Source of the DNA: Bacteroidota bacterium
Lineage (GTDB): Bacteria; Bacteroidota; Bacteroidia; Chitinophagales; Chitinophagaceae
DNA length: 9,476 nt
Assembly: GCA_023427575.1 (NCBI GenBank)
Contig: JAEZAY010000075.1
Location: 1 to 9,476 of the forward strand
Direction of reading: 5' to 3'
Below the pieces are notes generated by a model. That model was not told where the DNA came from and ran no database searches. It worked only from the letters and a program-made list of their open reading frames with translations. Shown piece after piece: positions 6,790-9,476 of this stretch. The translations under genes were made by a program, and so were the position numbers. How positions within the stretch are numbered: the first letter of the stretch is position 1; the number at the start of each line of letters is the position of its first letter.

Positions 6790-8050
6790 AAAACCGATGC
6801 AGTTGCGATGGGGAATAGCCACCATGCTGTTTTTTGTTTCGGCTTTGAACTATCTCGACCGCCAGGTATTGTCGGTACTCGCTCCTACCATCCAGCAGGA
6901 ACTGGGATTAACCGATATCGACTATTCCTTTATCACTTCTTCTTTTCTGCTCAGCTATACCATCATGTATGCTATCAGTGGTACCATCATCGATAAGCTG
7001 GGAACAAGAAAAAGTTTTCTCTGGTTTGTGGGGGGATGGTCCATCGCCAATGTATTGCATGGTTTTGCCAAAACCGTGATGCAGTTTTCCGTATTCCGGT
7101 TCCTGCTGGGGGCCACTGAATCGGCCAATTTCCCGGCCGGCGTAAAAGCGGCATCGGAATGGTTTCCGGTGAAAGAAAGGGCGCTGGCCATCGGGCTTTT
7201 AAATGCGGGATCATCCGCCGGTGCAGCCCTTGCGGTACCGATGGTCAGTTTTATCGCCATTGTTTTTAACTGGCAGGCGGCATTTGTGATTACCGGTTTG
7301 CTTGGTGTGATCTGGATGTTCTTCTGGTGGCGTCATTATTATCTTCCTTCTGAGCATCCACGAATTTCGGCGGAAGAACTGGCTTTAATAGAAAGCGATG
7401 AAGAGCCTGTTGAAACAGGGCCTCAGAATACCGGAACCACCGTTTGGCAATTGCTGAAAACCCGCCAGGCCTGGGGTTGCTTTATGGCCCGCATCCTAAT
7501 TGATCCCTGCACTTATTTTTTGATTTTCTGGATTCCCAAATATCTGCAGGAAGAACAGGGCTTCAGTCTGGGCCAGCTTGGATTTTTTGCCTGGATCCCT
7601 TATGTCGCCCTTGCATTTGGAACCGTTGCCGGCGGAATAATCCCAAGGTCTTTAATAAATAAAGGCTGGACCATTAACCGCTCGCGTAAAACCACCATGT
7701 TCGCGGCCTCGCTGCTGGTGCCTGCATTTTGTTTCCTGCTGTTTTCCACCACTCATTCCGCCATTGCTGTGATCGCTATTGCAGGAGTGATGTTTGGTCA
7801 TGGCTTATGGGGCAATATCACCCTGCCGGCTGAAGTATTTCCAAAACGCGTACATGCAACCCTGACGGGTTTGGGCGGCACCCTGGGCGGTACTATTGCA
7901 ATCGGAGTTCAGTTCCTGATTGGCTGGACGGTACAAAACGTTTCCTACACTCCCATCTTTATCGGCGTGGGCATCGTTTACCTGCTCTGCTTTGTTGCCG
8001 TTCACTTTTTAATCGGAAAGCTGGGGGTGATCATACCCCTCAAAAAATAG
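6782..8050 (+). CDS. MFS transporter, ACS family (hexuronate-transporter-like)
   Basis: This 422-residue inner-membrane permease fits the usual 12-helix MFS length. The start was set at ATG 6782, which lies just before the NYLDR-bearing first helix and overlaps the oxidoreductase stop by 8 bp; an in-frame ATG at 6731 would add 17 residues deep inside the upstream gene. Visible features are NYLDRQ at 23-28 in helix 1, typical of the anion:cation symporter group; the MFS loop motif GTIIDKLGTRK at 67-77; RFLLGATESANFPAG at 106-120; and SEWFPVKERA at 125-134. A hydrophilic central loop (about 186-225) separates the two six-helix halves. Relatives such as ExuT carry hexuronates with protons, and others carry different organic anions, so the substrate is inference only. 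The overlap implies co-transcription and translational coupling with the flavoenzyme, which is consistent with import of that enzyme's substrate. The stop is TAG at 8048-8050. Confidence 0.92.
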   Translation: MGKKPMQLRWGIATMLFFVSALNYLDRQVLSVLAPTIQQELGLTDIDYSFITSSFLLSYTIMYAISGTIIDKLGTRKSFLWFVGGWSIANVLHGFAKTVMQFSVFRFLLGATESANFPAGVKAASEWFPVKERALAIGLLNAGSSAGAALAVPMVSFIAIVFNWQAAFVITGLLGVIWMFFWWRHYYLPSEHPRISAEELALIESDEEPVETGPQNTGTTVWQLLKTRQAWGCFMARILIDPCTYFLIFWIPKYLQEEQGFSLGQLGFFAWIPYVALAFGTVAGGIIPRSLINKGWTINRSRKTTMFAASLLVPAFCFLLFSTTHSAIAVIAIAGVMFGHGLWGNITLPAEVFPKRVHATLTGLGGTLGGTIAIGVQFLIGWTVQNVSYTPIFIGVGIVYLLCFVAVHFLIGKLGVIIPLKK

Positions 8051-8094
8051 AATATGTTCTAATTCCAATAATTATTTTAACTAAAACTTGCCGT

Positions 8095-9476
8095 ATGACT
8101 GAGAAATTTCTTTTTTATTTTAAACGAATGAAGGTCCTCGCCGGACTTTTATCCTGCCTGCTATTAGCAACATCCTCTTTTGCCTGGCAGGCAAATCAAA
8201 TCAATGGAACCGTAAGATCGGCAGATGGAAGCCCGCTTGCCGGAGTTTCGGTTATTGTTAAAGGTGATGCCCAACGGGGAACTGTAACCGAAGAAGACGG
8301 TTCATTCAGCATCAGTGCTCCCGGGAATGCCGTACTGGTTATTTCCATCACGGGATACCAGCCTCAGGAGATCGCCTTAAACGGACGCAACAGCCTGGAG
8401 ATTACAATGGAAACCAGCGCCACCGATCTGGAAGATGTGGTGGTGGTGGGCTATTCCAGCACAAAAAAGGTAAACCTGACCGGAGCCGTAACCGCTGTTT
8501 CGGGTGAAGAAATGGCGAAAAGGCAGGTTGGACAAACATCTATGGCCTTACAGGGCGTAGTGCCAGGCGTTACCATTACCCAGGGCAGCGGACAACCCGG
8601 CGTGGATGGAGGCAGTATTCGAATCCGGGGAATCGGAACGCTGAACAATTCGGAACCATTGGTTTTGGTAGACGGAGTTGTAATGTCCATTGATCATATT
8701 GATCCCTCTACTATTGAATCCATCTCGGTTTTAAAAGATGCTGCTTCCGCTTCCATTTACGGATCACGTGCAGCTAACGGAGTGATCCTGATCACCACCA
8801 AGCGGGGAACCAAAGGTAAGTTTACGGTTAGCTATGATGGTTATGTTGGAAAACAGCAGACTACCGACATGCCTAAAATGGTGAACGGACTGGATCATAT
8901 GCGAATGATCAACGAGGCGCATTTGAATGTGGGCCGCAGTCCGCTCTTTTCAGATGCCTATATCAGCGATTATATCGCCAATAAGACCAATGATCCGGAT
9001 CATTACCCAGACACCGACTGGCGTAAAGAAGTGCTGAATGGCTCCGGAATTCAAACCAACCATGCCGTTAGCGTATCGGGTGGTACGGATAAAATCCAGT
9101 TTTTTGGAACCGCCGGAATGCTTGATCAGGAAGGTCTGATCAAGAATGTAAGCTTTAAACGATTCTTTGTACGTCTTAATACCAATATCAATATCAGCGA
9201 TAAGCTGCGGGCCAGCTTTGATCTTTACCTGCGCGAACAGCACCGTTCGGCCGCACCACAGTTTCCCGGTGCCACGGGCGCTGCGCTTTCCGCATCGGGA
9301 ACCGGACTGATCTGGGGTCTTATCAACAAATTACCCGCCACCCAGGCCGCTGTTTATAGCAATGGCTTGTATGGTGAAGGTCAGAATGGAGTAAATCCTG
9401 TGGCCATCATGAATGATGGTGGATGGTGGAAAAACAGAAGCATGCCCATTGCCGGAAATTTTTCGCTGGAGTACAA
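8095..9476 (+). CDS. SusC/RagA-family TonB-dependent outer-membrane transporter (3' partial)
   Basis: The frame is open from ATG 8095 to the window edge: 460 residues plus two bases of a protein that is usually about 1000 residues long, so roughly half the beta barrel is missing. A signal peptide occupies 1-30, with a hydrophobic core LAGLLSCLLLATSSFA and probable cleavage after SFA; ATG 8128 (residue 12) is a possible alternative start. A CarboxypepD_reg-like domain follows at about 35-107 (INGTVRSADGSPLAGVSV, DGSFSI, ITGYQ). Next come the TonB-box-like LEDVVVVGY at 112-120 and a plug domain with the SusC signatures IRIRGIGTLN (175-184), PLVLVDGV (188-195), VLKDAASASIYGSRAANGVILITTKRG (about 212-238) and the early barrel after that. 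It starts 44 bp after the permease stop, with no terminator seen, so co-transcription is likely. SusC proteins work with a surface lipoprotein SusD, normally the next gene downstream and outside this window. The ligand is unknown. Confidence 0.95.
   Translation, partial: MTEKFLFYFKRMKVLAGLLSCLLLATSSFAWQANQINGTVRSADGSPLAGVSVIVKGDAQRGTVTEEDGSFSISAPGNAVLVISITGYQPQEIALNGRNSLEITMETSATDLEDVVVVGYSSTKKVNLTGAVTAVSGEEMAKRQVGQTSMALQGVVPGVTITQGSGQPGVDGGSIRIRGIGTLNNSEPLVLVDGVVMSIDHIDPSTIESISVLKDAASASIYGSRAANGVILITTKRGTKGKFTVSYDGYVGKQQTTDMPKMVNGLDHMRMINEAHLNVGRSPLFSDAYISDYIANKTNDPDHYPDTDWRKEVLNGSGIQTNHAVSVSGGTDKIQFFGTAGMLDQEGLIKNVSFKRFFVRLNTNINISDKLRASFDLYLREQHRSAAPQFPGATGAALSASGTGLIWGLINKLPATQAAVYSNGLYGEGQNGVNPVAIMNDGGWWKNRSMPIAGNFSLEY

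Noticed and set aside
8051..8094. Promoter or terminator between permease and SusC
   Set aside because: The 44-bp gap is A/T-rich but shows neither a stable stem with a T-run nor a TAnnTTTG box at a workable distance from the start.

Overview
The window looks like a chromosomal segment from a Bacteroidota member, most plausibly a Chitinophagaceae-type soil or environmental relative. The reasons are a SusC/RagA-type TonB-dependent transporter with its carboxypeptidase-regulatory-like N-terminal domain, a CheB/CheR-type multi-PAS hybrid sensor kinase of the kind common in that phylum, weak or absent Shine-Dalgarno sequences with A/T-rich start contexts, and a moderate base composition. The family placement is inference; the phylum is well supported.

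Layout. (1) Positions 1-4055 (+) hold the 3' part of a very large sensor protein: CheR methyltransferase, then six PAS-like modules joined by coiled coils, then HisKA and HATPase_c. It enters the window already open, and any CheB-like part lies upstream. (2) It converges, with only 4 bp between stop codons, on a LacI-family regulator at 4060-5073 (-). (3) A 219-bp divergent intergenic region (5074-5292) separates the regulator from a rightward gene set and contains several inverted repeats. (4) The rightward set is an FAD-dependent oxidoreductase of the FAD_oxidored type (5293-6789), an MFS transporter of the ACS (anion:cation symporter, hexuronate-like) group whose start overlaps the oxidoreductase stop by 8 bp (6782-8050), and, 44 bp later, a SusC/RagA outer-membrane transporter (8095 to the window end, cut off).

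How the genes may work together (inference). The local LacI regulator probably controls the divergent set. SusC would bring a ligand across the outer membrane, the ACS permease across the inner membrane, and the flavoenzyme would oxidise or reduce it in the cytoplasm. The substrate cannot be read from the sequence; a sugar acid or other small carboxylate is a reasonable guess because of the permease family. No glycoside hydrolase, lyase or SusD is visible in the window, although SusD would be expected just past the right edge.

The most striking anomaly is an in-frame TGA at 5401-5403, codon 37 of the oxidoreductase, inside an otherwise well-preserved FAD-binding Rossmann motif. Reading resumes in the same frame with perfect family-like sequence. 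This is a very recent nonsense mutation, a base-call error, or (least likely) a recoding event. No RNA gene, CRISPR array, insertion sequence or prophage was seen. I do not see a wholly new system here; the local interest lies in the interrupted flavoenzyme, the dyad-rich divergent promoter region and the elaborate sensor kinase.
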